Below the pieces are notes generated by a model that made no database searches, had not been told where the DNA came from, and worked only from the letters and a program-made list of their open reading frames with translations. DNA of 64,000 nucleotides from Adiantum capillus-veneris (lineage: Eukaryota > Streptophyta > Polypodiopsida > Polypodiales > Pteridaceae): the NCBI GenBank assembly GCA_014529385.2, contig CM043942.1:21190991-21254990 (forward strand), given 5' to 3'. Shown here one piece after another: positions 55,587-64,000 of the stretch. Position numbers and translations under genes: made by a program. How positions within the stretch are numbered: the first letter of the stretch is position 1; the number at the start of each line of letters is the position of its first letter.

Positions 55587-57390
55587 TGCAATTTATCACA
55601 AATTCAACCACTCACCTGGCAATGGGTCAGTTTTTGCACAACTTCTTGCCTTGTTGCTGAATATACCTGTACACAAGCGTTTTAATTTCGGCAATTGAAT
55701 CAAAGCATTTATCTGCTAGAGGTTATCTTAGTAATGACTGGTATAACTGGAGAGTTAATCTCAACCACTACTGTATTTTATACACTGCTGATGTTCTGGA
55801 TTAGGTTTGCTAATCTGGAACAATACTTCCCTCTGATGTTAGCCAATTTATGCGAAAAAGTCTGAATTCAGTCTTTGCTTTGTCAAATGGGCAAACAAGG
55901 TCCAAATTCACTTCTGAAAGAAGTTCTGGAACCCTTAAGCCAAATGGAACCTCACTGTCTAGTCCAAGTCAAATTTTCTCTGCAGTATGCCCCAATAGAC
56001 ATCCTACACGTAGGATGTCTCCTGCTGTGTTTTGCCTGGATTTTTGCATTGTTGTTTTCCTTTGTTGTGCTGAGCTCGCAGCTGCTTTGACTTTTTGATT
56101 TGGACACCTATTAGCTTGTCAATGAGTCAGAAATCTGTTCCGATGGCCTCTTGATGGTTTTGATTAGTCTAATCAACTCCAAATTAGACCAAAATTGACT
56201 AGGAGGCTTGCCTTAGGCTATATAACACCTTACTATGCTCAAAGTCAAAGTCTGGCTTTATTTTCATGCATTAGACATCCTACGCGTAGGATGTCTTTTT
56301 CATCAGAATGGCTTAAAACTCAAAGCCCAGGCTCCCCTTGAGTTGTTGATCACTTTGGGATACTCAGAATTCAGTTTGGAGTCCCAAATCACTCAGAAGA
56401 CATCCTATGCGTAGGATTTTTGGCCTGTTTGACCCCAGATTTGTCCCACAACTTCCCTTGGATGTCAGTAACCCAGTGGTATGCTTAGATTTTGGTTTGG
56501 ATGTCAAAAGTCCTAAATTTCTACTGTTTTTGCTTTTTTCAGTCAAAAGTGCTAAAGTCCGCTTTGAACCCAATTTTCTTACCCAAATGAGGTGAAACCC
56601 CTTTCAGTCACTCAATATATCATGCAAGACATGCTCATGCAGCCATCTTATGGTTTGGGTCTCAAATTAATGTTTTGGCACTATTTGGGTAGGATGTCTA
56701 GCAATTTCAGTCTATCTGGCCTTATCTTGTCAAGATATGACAAAATTTCCACTTTCCAGTTCAAATTAGGGTAAACCCTACCTCCTGAACACACTGGTCA
56801 ATTCAAAATTCCAAAATTCCTTCCAAATTGGCCTGTAGACATCTTACGCGTAGGATGTCTCCTGGCTTAAAATTAAAGTTTTTCCTGACAGGAATGCTCC
56901 TGAAGCTCTGTAGATCTATCAGAAACACTCACAGCAATTTTTGGACTTCAATTAGGCTTTCACCCACACTTTTACGTCTTTTTGCTTCTTTTACAAACTT
57001 GTAATGATTATACCAAGCAAGTGTACATGCATGAAATGCTCTAGATCTGAATCATGATGTCCTACTTACTCTACTCCTACCTATCATGAAGAAATGGTGA
57101 TAATGGTGTTTTTGGTTGCTTTGTGGCCTCTCCGGACTCTCAAGCTCTCCTCTCACCACTTCTACCACTCCAACTCCTACTCTAGAACTCGACTACTACC
57201 TAAAACTACCTAAGTCTACCTCTTCTGCCTAAGTCGAAGGATCTAGGCCAGACACACGCTTCCTAGACTCCCTCTAAGACCTAGAGAGTCCTCCACCCTC
57301 TGATACTATATAATTGTAAAGCGAGACTCTTGGTTGGCCAAAAATGCCAATCCTCAAGGATTAGTCTCCGTCACCTACCTAAGGTTTTCG
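55587..57390 (-). other. Gypsy-B leader
   Basis: 1.8 kb without a gene. Contains the 5' palindrome series and a CT-rich stretch (57120-57300). Confidence 0.8.
55997..56860 (-). repeat. 5' palindrome series of Gypsy-B
   Basis: Palindromes of the same family as the 3' array at 55997-56020, 56273-56296, 56398-56421 (right arm decayed) and 56837-56860, with a half-site at 56688-56699. 55997 to 56273 is 276; 56273 to 56837 is 564 (two units). An anchor-like motif lies about 95 bp before 56273 (near 56178). Confidence 0.88.
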
Positions 57391-57408
57391 TCCCCAGCAG
57401 CGGTGCCA
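57391..57408 (-). promoter_or_regulatory. Gypsy-B primer binding site
   Basis: Minus strand TGGCACCGCTGCTGGGGA, one base from the LTR; a variant of the tRNA-Asp-type site with three changes. Confidence 0.85.
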
Positions 57409-57409
57409 A

Positions 57410-58340
57410 TGTTGGACGGATACGCTGTGACGGACGTCAACACAACGAGAACTCACCTAACATATAATGTCATCTAAGGACGAAGCTCGACCCGCAGGCG
57501 CGTGGCAGCAAGCATAAGGTGTCAACCTACACTGGACCGATTCCTAACTAATTCCTACAGAGGTCTCTACCAATTGTCTAAGTCATAGCCTTCAAGAGTG
57601 CAAAAGAGGAAACTTCCTACAACGCTTTTTGGAGCCAAACACCCATCAAACGATCTCGAAACACCATAGAACTTGAAGGAGACCCTATTACTACCAATAG
57701 GTCACTCTCCCTAAGGTCTATGAACCAAAATCCCGACCCAAAACACCCAGTGCAGAAACGCGTAGGATGTCTGGCCGAAATCTGTAGGTCTCCGTTTCTG
57801 AAATCTAAAGTGCCTAATGTGTAGTTCTACTCGTTGTGAACACGTGGATATGCTGCAATGAAAAATCGGACAACGTATGCTCACCCAAAAAACCGATGAA
57901 GCTCGTAGAAGGAGCTTGCAAGATTGAACCGTACGCGCGCAATGTAGGTATCGACGTGTAGCTCTCGTCGGGGGCAACACACTGCACTTCTCCGCACTCG
58001 ATTCCAACCACCAAAGCACACGTAGCGTCAAGATGAAGCTCTCACTCTCTCTCTTGTACACAGTACGCTCTCACAGACTTCAAACTTGTTTTGAAATGAC
58101 AAAAGGTTTTTCATTAAGGTCAAAAAGTGGTATATATACCTTACAATTTCTCAAACCCTAAAGTTCCAAAATCAACCATCTATTCAATCTAACTATCAAA
58201 ACTGGAATACAATCTGGAAACTTCTGTAAGTCCCAATATTTACAAGGTGAAAATTTGGGTTTTCCTCAATGAATGAATAATTACAAAAATAATAGTCCGC
58301 CGAGTAGTTAGATGCCGTGGGGTGTGTCCAGCTTCTAACA
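57410..58340 (-). repeat. Gypsy-B 5' LTR
   Basis: 931 bp, minus strand TGTTAGAAGC to CCAACA. TATATATA at 58131-58138, about 205 bp from the start. Arms CAGAAACG (57753-57760) and complement (57793-57800) enclose the half-palindrome (57758-57772), which therefore lies downstream of the promoter and should be transcribed. Confidence 0.95.
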
Positions 58341-58345
58341 TTGTG
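58341..58345. repeat. Target duplication of Gypsy-B, right copy
   Basis: TTGTG, identical to 38328-38332. Confidence 0.92.
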
Positions 58346-59647
58346 CAACTTGAATGAAACAATATATTGCCAGATGCCCAGGGCTAGAGATACCTACATA
58401 AGGACAACTAGTATCATTGTTTCTAGAGGGACTGCTAAACAAAGAACTTCATGCTATACTCTATAGCAAGAAGCATACAACCCTAGAAGAGTGTGTGTCA
58501 GATGCTATTGACTTAGGAGACAAATTGTGATATTTTCAATGAAGAAGATGTCCCTAAGGATAACCAAAATGAGAAAACAACATCCACTAAACCAGCTCAA
58601 GTGGAAACAGCAGCTGCAGCACCACTTTCAGCCATAGAAGACATGCTCAAATGGATGAACGACATGATGAATAACATGCAAAAAGCACCTATGAGGGGAC
58701 TAGGGCAAGGGATATCTCAACAGGGACAACCAATTAGACCGCAAAAATGGTGTGCAATTGAGGGTAAATGGATCAACCATGAGACCAATGAGTGTTATTT
58801 CCAAGCAAAGTATGATGGGAATGTTCAGTATGTGCCCATGAGGCTACAAGGTAAACCCATTTACAGATACCAGCTTGACATGGCACCAACTCAAAGACCA
58901 CCGATGGGTATGGAAAGACCTCAACCTGTGTTGGGTCAACAACCTCCGTATCTAGGACATATTGCAGTGCCTGTAAAGTACATGCATTCAAAAGGAGTCA
59001 TAGATGAACAAGCGCTAGTGCCTATTACACCCTATGCTGAGCCTAGTACATCTATAGTAATGGTAGAAGGAGACTGGTATAATTCACATCCACTGCCAAT
59101 GGAAGAACCTATAACTTATGCTCCACTAGAGCTTGCACCAATGTATTATGTAGCTAATCAAGGTGTTAGACATCCTATGGTAAGACTCGTGATTAACCCA
59201 AGAACGGGAAACTGTCACAACTGTGGTGCCGATGATCATTGGAAAAATGAATGCCCAGAGCTTGACAAGAACCTTAATCCAGTTGAAGCTTATTGCATAC
59301 AATGTTTCAAAAAGGGAGGACACTTCCCAGAAGATTGTCCAAAAAATCCTTTAAACAAGGGGAAGACAATAGTAAATGTAGTCCAAGTGATACCTAGTAG
59401 CTCATCTGAGAGTGAACCAATTGTTCCAATCAAGGTAATCACTAGAGCCCAAGCTAAGGAAAAGAAACATTACTTCTCTGATAATTTGGAGAACACAAAA
59501 TTTGCCTCTCAAAAAACCAAAAGAAGCAGAAGTAAAAGGTATGAGATGAGGAAACAGAAACAACAAGCTGAAAATCGAGGAGAAAGAAAAACACCTACAT
59601 TAGAAAGAGAATGGAGTCTAGGAGGGTCTCTTTATTTGGAAGTTTAA
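58346..59647 (+). pseudogene. Gypsy-E gag C-terminus and zinc knuckles
   Basis: 58346-58600 is the broken end of the gag core. 58601-59647 is open: WCAIEGKWINHETNECY, ERPQPVLGQQPPYLG, then the knuckles CHNCGADDHWKNEC (canonical CCHC) and CIQCFKKGGHFPEDC. A basic tail follows (KTKRSRSKRYEMRKQKQQ). Only this part of Gypsy-E is intact enough to compare codon by codon with Gypsy-B. Confidence 0.85.
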
Positions 59648-60985
59648 GGAAGTCAAACCTTTTGTATTAAGAAAGTAATCAAGGGATAACTTTGAATTCA
59701 AAGAGGCAAAACGGCTAGTTCATTTGAAGTCAAAGTTTCCCCCCAAAATGGAATTTAAAATCTAGCGAGTAAAACCATATCATGTAGCATATCTATGGAA
59801 AGAGCTCGGCGCGTAGATTACAGATCTATGATCTCCGCCTCAAATTGGAGATCATATGTGGGAGTTATGGAAGACCAAAATCATAAAATTATCCACCTTC
59901 TTTTTGGATGGGAAGTGCATCCTTTGACCACTCTTACACATCTCTTACACACCCACCATTTTTGCACACATGGCGTGTACCTATTTCCTCAAAATGTTAA
60001 TCATCTCCATAAGCTCATGGCAAATAAAGAGGCTCTCTTACAACCCATCATCTTCCTAATGATTCCAAGAAAAGGTGAAAGAACCTGGAAGCGAAATCAA
60101 AGAAACAACCGTAAAATCTGGAGGATCAATTTTGGTTGATAAAATTTTTGAGCCTATTAATGCAGGCTTGGAAGCCTACCAAGCAGGACTTAAAGCAGGC
60201 CAAAACATGGAAAACAAATGAAAAAACTATCCTTCTCCAGACATGGAAGCAGCTAAGCTTGAAGCTGATCAAAATTTGGTAAGAATCACGCAAGAAATGC
60301 TGGAAAAACAAAAACCCAAGCTCGAAAGTATGGCAAAATCTGAGGAGCTTGTGGTAAGAGACACTAAAGAAAAATCCAAAGTGGTGGTAGAATCCCACTG
60401 TGAACCAAAAGAGCGAGAATCTGTAGTGCCGGACAGCGAAGATGCCTTAGACCGGATTCCATTCGTAGAGGAAGATTGTCCAGGATACTTATGGAAAAAA
60501 TTTCGAGAGATCAATGATGGGAGCCTAACTCTAAAGTCAACTCCTATAGAGGAAGTTTGGTTAGACAACCTACCTCCTGAAATGGACATGGATGTACAAT
60601 CCTTGTATGGAGATTGTGGATCTAAAGCTTCAGGAATGTCTAAACCATTGACCTTGAAAACATTACCCTCTTACTTGGGAGATAACAAAGATGAATCCAT
60701 AGTGTGCAAGACCACTTAGTTAAAAAGAGCAAAACAGACCCTAGAAGTAGACAACATTCATTCAATCATGTATACACCCATCCAATGCAATCTTACTTTG
60801 GGAGACTGTTAAAACTTAGATCATATTTATGGAATGATTTTACAGAAAACCCTAGAGAAGGTGGGGATAATGGGGCTAATCTCAAAAAAATTGGAAAAAA
60901 TTGAAAGACGAAATGGATAACAAAGAGATTTTATCTGTTCTAATGAGCAAAGTTGGAGAATATTACGAAGGGAAAGAAGGAAAAA
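59648..60985 (+). pseudogene. Gypsy-E region upstream of protease
   Basis: 60243-60719 is open: a helical N-part (ITQEMLEKQKPKLESM), then an acidic stretch ending LKTLPSYLGDNKDE, matching LRTLPSYLGEY just before PR1 of Gypsy-B. The protease itself is not reached before Gypsy-C2 starts at 60986. 59648-60242 is degraded. Confidence 0.7.
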
Positions 60986-61575
60986 TGTGCGCTCCTTGCC
61001 ACACTGTCGAAGCAAGGGACTTGCCGATACACCGTGTGCGAGCCACAAATGGCTCCAAGTACACAACAAGACTAATCTAGAAAGCTCAAGAGAGCAAAGG
61101 GTGTGTCACTCACCGCTTTACGCTCGCCTTCGTGGTGGATTCCTCGCCGCGATGAAGAAGAAGCTGTAGTCGTGCCGCGCTCAACCGCTTCGCCGCCGTC
61201 GTGCCTTCGTAATGCTCGATTGCACACACACTCTCCCTCTCTCTCTCTCTCTCTCACATACACACACACACACAAGGAGGTGAAGAAGAAGAAGATGGAG
61301 ATGGAGATGGAGCAAGAGCACTCTTCTATTGCACAAATGAGAGAATGAGTGAATTTTAGGTTTAGTTGGCTTTTATATGAGCTCACCCCATTCACACTTG
61401 GGTGCCCATGCTTAGCCAACTAATCCCTTGAATGTCCCAGTTAGAGTGCGCCTCTCATCGGCGATCACTCTTACCCTTTTCCTATTGGTCCGACAAGCCC
61501 GGTACCTGACTCTACCAAATACATAATACACGTCCGTCGTAGGTAATGGGGTGTCCGTGAGCCGTGAGGGTTAAC
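60986..61575 (-). repeat. Gypsy-C2 3' LTR
   Basis: 590 bp, minus strand TGTTAACCCTCA to GCGCACA. TATAAAAG at about 61370-61377. Short CT/CA runs at 61225-61274. Confidence 0.92.
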
Positions 61576-61589
61576 ATGCCCCCCTTCCT
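61576..61589 (-). promoter_or_regulatory. Gypsy-C2 polypurine tract
   Basis: Minus strand CAGGAAGGGGGGCA before the LTR. Confidence 0.8.
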
Positions 61590-62950
61590 GATGTAGATTC
61601 CATCCTCGGAAGCTATTGAGTTGAAACTCGTTCGTCGAGGTGGAAGAGCATTTGAGATGAATGTCCTTAGCCTTCTTCAGTCACTGCAAAATCGAACAAC
61701 ATTGGCACAGTAATTGCATTCTCATAAGTGATTAAAAAGCATATGCAGTTTTAGGTAGACAAATTGATTGGTAAAATAATTTCAAACAATTTGTCAGCCA
61801 TGAACATTAAATTGCAATGTAATCAAATGCATAAACAGATGTAAAGGTTAAAAATTAAACAAGTCTGGAGTCGCTATTTGACGGTTGAAAGGCACTAGAG
61901 ATCGAATATTAATACCATGGGTAAGCTTCTTAATTTTCTCTGGTCAATTAAGTTGTTTAATCGCAAGAGCCAAGTATTTCATGTTCGAGGGCTGACTAGA
62001 GGCTATACTTAGAGGACCTTGTAGTTAAGCTATGATAAAAGAAATTTCTCATGAAATCATCGTCTGACTGATTACCTTTTCTTTGACCCCCCAAAGTGTT
62101 TTCACAGTGATTCAATTTGATGTGTGTGCTTATTTTGTATGTCTTGGGTTTTTTTCTTTTCAAGGAAAAGCGCCCATATACTGGGAACCTCTAGGGCTCT
62201 AGTACCATAGGCAATACATGTGAGTGAAGTACCAAATCAAGCTGAGATTTCTCTTCCAGCTTAAGATTTTACAGTGTGGTACTTTGATTTTTTGTTTGTT
62301 CATTTTCAGCATTTTAATTTTGTAACTTTGGGGGGTCATATAACACTGATACACCTCCCCAAGCTCATCACACTAGTTAACTCCCTTTATAATACTTAAG
62401 ATAAAGGTCAATAGGGTCAAGCCCACTAGAAAGCCCTAGTACATTTCACACAATGCTGCCTAAATCGGATTAAGAACCTAAGTAACCATTGATTATTAGG
62501 AAGGCATTCCCCATGGTATTAAGAGAAGATTTCTAACACCTAACTTGGTCAAACTAGTTTGTCGGACTGCTTGATTTTTAAACCTAGACAAGTGATTATG
62601 ACAAAAAATTACATTGAATTAAATGTTTGATACTAAGCAAATGCGGTGAATATTAGGCTACCAATCACAATTAAAGCAGATAATCATAGATGCAAAAAAG
62701 ATAAGGGGCAATGCTAATGGACAAGAAACACCTGTTTGTGTCGATGGTCGCGCTTGATTTGAAGAGTGAGTCGAGATAAAGATTCCATGAAGGTCCAAAT
62801 CCTACCAATAGAAACACGCTCCTGTACACACTAGGAAACAAAAGGAATACCTCCAGGAGGCACATTAGTGGAAAAAGGTACCAACACTTATTGAACACAA
62901 CAAAAAACATAAGGAACCCTAACCTAATTATTTGCACTCCCCCTAGAGAG
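61590..62950 (-). other. Gypsy-C2 3' untranslated region
   Basis: No gene. The block 62118-62260 is conserved with 8637-8778 of Gypsy-C. Confidence 0.7.
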
Positions 62951-63373
62951 TCAAGGGAATAGGATATTGTAGAGGTTGGGGGGAAACCCTAAGGCTAAAC
63001 CCCTATCCTCGTCGTCGAGATAAACAAAGTCATCATCCATGAGACAATATGTGCCATCCGTGTAGTCGTGTAAATTTTCTTCTTCATCATAGGTGCCCAT
63101 GTTTACTAAGAAGGTCACTAGACGCCTATAGTCATCTTGGTCAAAAGGGTAGGCTTGTGCAATGGGAGAAACGCTCTCTACTAAGTATGGATCAGACGTG
63201 GTCAAGAGACGTATCAGCCATTCTAACTCCTCAAAATTCCTCTCACATGCTAGCGTACCTATCAAATCCCATTCACATGCAAGCACTAGAAAGACCATGT
63301 GAAATATTTGTGAAAAGTAACGAGGGTACCTCTCACCCAAGGCAGGAGTGGATGACTCTAGCGTACTAGCCAT
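62951..63373 (-). CDS. ORFx of Gypsy-C2, 140-residue accessory protein
   Basis: Intact. I choose the start at 63373 (MASTLESS), because it aligns with the Gypsy-C start; an upstream ATG (63409) adds 12 residues that are not shared. Conserved core CEWDL, NFEELEWLIRLLTTSDPYLVE, AYPFDQDDYRRLV; acidic tail DEEENLHDYTDG; end DDFVYLDDEDRGLALGFPPNLYNILFP in pieces shared with Gypsy-C. Mostly helical by appearance, acidic, no signal or membrane segment. Function unknown; position (between pol and the 3' LTR) is that of env or other accessory genes in retroelements. Confidence 0.78.
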   Translation of the reverse strand: MASTLESSTPALGERYPRYFSQIFHMVFLVLACEWDLIGTLACERNFEELEWLIRLLTTSDPYLVESVSPIAQAYPFDQDDYRRLVTFLVNMGTYDEEENLHDYTDGTYCLMDDDFVYLDDEDRGLALGFPPNLYNILFP

Positions 63374-63466
63374 ATCTGTACACGCAAATAGATGATGGTT
63401 AGAGTGCAAATATTACAAGGGTCGTGTTCTTGTGCATAATTTGGTTTTATGATTTTGTGTTATGGC

Positions 63467-63533
63467 TCTTGCTCTTTTACTTTTTTATCTTGTTTTTGTG
63501 AGTATAAGGCTTTATATATACATTCCCTAAGAT
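63467..63533 (-). promoter_or_regulatory. Conserved TATA block upstream of ORFx, Gypsy-C2 copy
   Basis: Matches 9898-9965. TATATATAAAG at about 63510-63521, about 145 bp upstream of the ORFx start. Confidence 0.5.
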
Positions 63534-63597
63534 TGGAGATTAAGGGGTCAAGGGGAAAGGTTGAGAGGGAAGCAAGTGAATAATGGATGTCCACAAA

Positions 63598-63616
63598 CAC
63601 TCCCCCCTTCCTTGGG
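63598..63616 (-). promoter_or_regulatory. Internal polypurine tract
   Basis: Minus strand AAGGAAGGGGGGAGTG, a second polypurine tract 2 kb before the LTR. Gypsy-C has a weaker version (10030-10048, AAGGAAGGGGCGAGT). Confidence 0.5.
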
Positions 63617-63620
63617 TAGA

Positions 63621-64000
63621 TCATACCGTTTGAAATGATGTCGTCACCCTTTGAAACCAATTGTTCCATTTGGTAATAGGTGAGGATTTTTGCCAGTAGT
63701 TTTCTATTACCCTAGGTGCCTCGTCAAGTTGCAAGGGTGGTAAGGTACTCTCCCAGGATCGAACTTGAAGTGGTTCATCAGGTGATTCTTGAACACTGGG
63801 AGGTGTGGATTCTTTTGTAGCTTCATGGAGGTCCACTACTATAGATGGAGGTTGTGTAGAAGCTTTTACCTCTATGGATGTATTACATGAGGAGCTAGAA
63901 GCTTCATGGAACTCACCCCTTCCTGAGCTAGGTGGAATAAATTGGTTTTGCCTTGGAGCCCAAACTAGCTCTGGACTAGGTGTGTAGCATTCTATGATCT
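63621..64000 (-). pseudogene. Gypsy-C2 PR2 tail end, partial
   Basis: Reads to the window edge. PELVWAPRQNQFIPPSSG (a W-x-P-K-type repeat), then SWESTLPPLQLDEAPRVIENYW and NNWFQRVTTSFQTV, ending at the same point as Gypsy-C. Open throughout in this frame (63621-63998). Alternatively, a small overlapping frame (63460-63669) is open in both copies. Confidence 0.75.

Larger units (their letters stand above)
38333..58340 (-). mobile_element. Gypsy-B, complete 20-kb gypsy element
   Basis: 20,008 bp bounded by 932- and 931-bp LTRs and a perfect 5-bp target duplication. Sense order (right to left): LTR, primer site, leader with palindromes, pre-gag, gag, knuckles, PR1, RT-RNase H-INT, PR2, palindrome array, coiled-coil ORF, hairpin, polypurine tract, LTR. 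By eye the LTRs differ by roughly 3-4%. Size and an extra pre-gag region recall Ogre/Tat giants, but the extra domains differ. Scattered stops and shifts mean this copy alone is probably inactive. Confidence 0.95.
34153..60985 (+). mobile_element. Gypsy-E (plus), split by Gypsy-B
   Basis: 5' LTR, primer site, a 2-kb leader with palindrome array, pre-gag and gag; then, across Gypsy-B, gag, zinc knuckles and the protease region. It is cut before RT by Gypsy-C2. Its left end lies in the integrase of Gypsy-E0, from the same family. Own length within the window is about 6.8 kb. Confidence 0.85.
60986..64000 (-). mobile_element. Gypsy-C2, second Gypsy-C family member, partial
   Basis: 3' LTR, polypurine tract, 3' UTR, ORFx and the end of the PR2 tail, all collinear with Gypsy-C. 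Continues past the window. Inserted in Gypsy-E before RT. Confidence 0.92.

Overview
The window looks like nuclear DNA of a land plant. It is built entirely of nested retrotransposons; I found no host gene and no tRNA or rRNA gene. The plant signs are Ty1/copia elements primed by initiator-Met tRNA (TGGTATCA.AGC), Ty3/gypsy elements with a primer site matching the 3' end of plant tRNA-Asp (TGGCGCCGTTGCCGGGGA and variants), a degenerate LINE, and premature stops that are mostly C-to-T changes, as expected for methylated plant repeats. The species cannot be named. The gypsy reverse transcriptases look by eye like non-chromoviral (OTA-type) elements of a large-genome plant; a fern or gymnosperm is possible but unproven. 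Element names below are mine.

Layout, left to right. 1-4681: Copia-A (minus, left end outside the window), inserted in the 5' LTR of a decayed plus-strand gypsy, Gypsy-G (4682-7446). 7447-24385: Gypsy-C (minus, both LTRs), whose gag is split by Copia-D (17680-21250), a young copia that has lost RT and RNase H. 24386-28880: old debris, including minus-strand integrase and gag remnants (Gypsy-F) and a long CT microsatellite. About 28881-30770: a LINE remnant (plus). About 30771-31031: a copia 5'-end fragment with a duplicated primer site. 31032-34152: Gypsy-E0 (plus, internally deleted), cut inside its integrase by a sister copy, Gypsy-E (34153-60985). Gypsy-E is split by Gypsy-B (38333-58340, minus, 20 kb, 931/932-bp LTRs, perfect TTGTG target duplication) and cut at its right end by Gypsy-C2 (60986 to beyond the window, minus), a second member of the Gypsy-C family.

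The most interesting material is in the gypsy elements. (1) Gypsy-B and Gypsy-E carry arrays of about 285-bp diverged units. Each unit has an anchor motif and, about 96 bp later, a near-perfect palindrome. The spacing is shared by the two families but the palindrome sequence is different in each. A related half-palindrome lies inside a 48-51 bp inverted repeat at the same offset (about 540 bp) in both LTRs. (2) Gypsy-B and Gypsy-C encode a second retropepsin-like domain downstream of integrase, followed by a tail with repeated W-x-P-K motifs. (3) Gypsy-B and Gypsy-E have two tandem integrase zinc-binding (H2C2) modules; Gypsy-C has one. (4) Gypsy-B has a further coiled-coil reading frame of about 1,150 codons in the env position, possibly with an intron. 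(5) The Gypsy-C family has a 140-codon frame of conserved length before the 3' LTR, preceded by an unusually conserved TATA-containing block and an internal polypurine tract.

How the parts work together: in each element the LTRs supply promoter and ends, the primer site and polypurine tract prime the two cDNA strands, gag and the CCHC zinc knuckles form the particle, and PR-RT-RNase H-INT mature, copy and insert it. The accessory frames and palindrome arrays have no assigned role. Only Gypsy-B keeps RT-RNase H-integrase open in one long frame with all catalytic residues visible.
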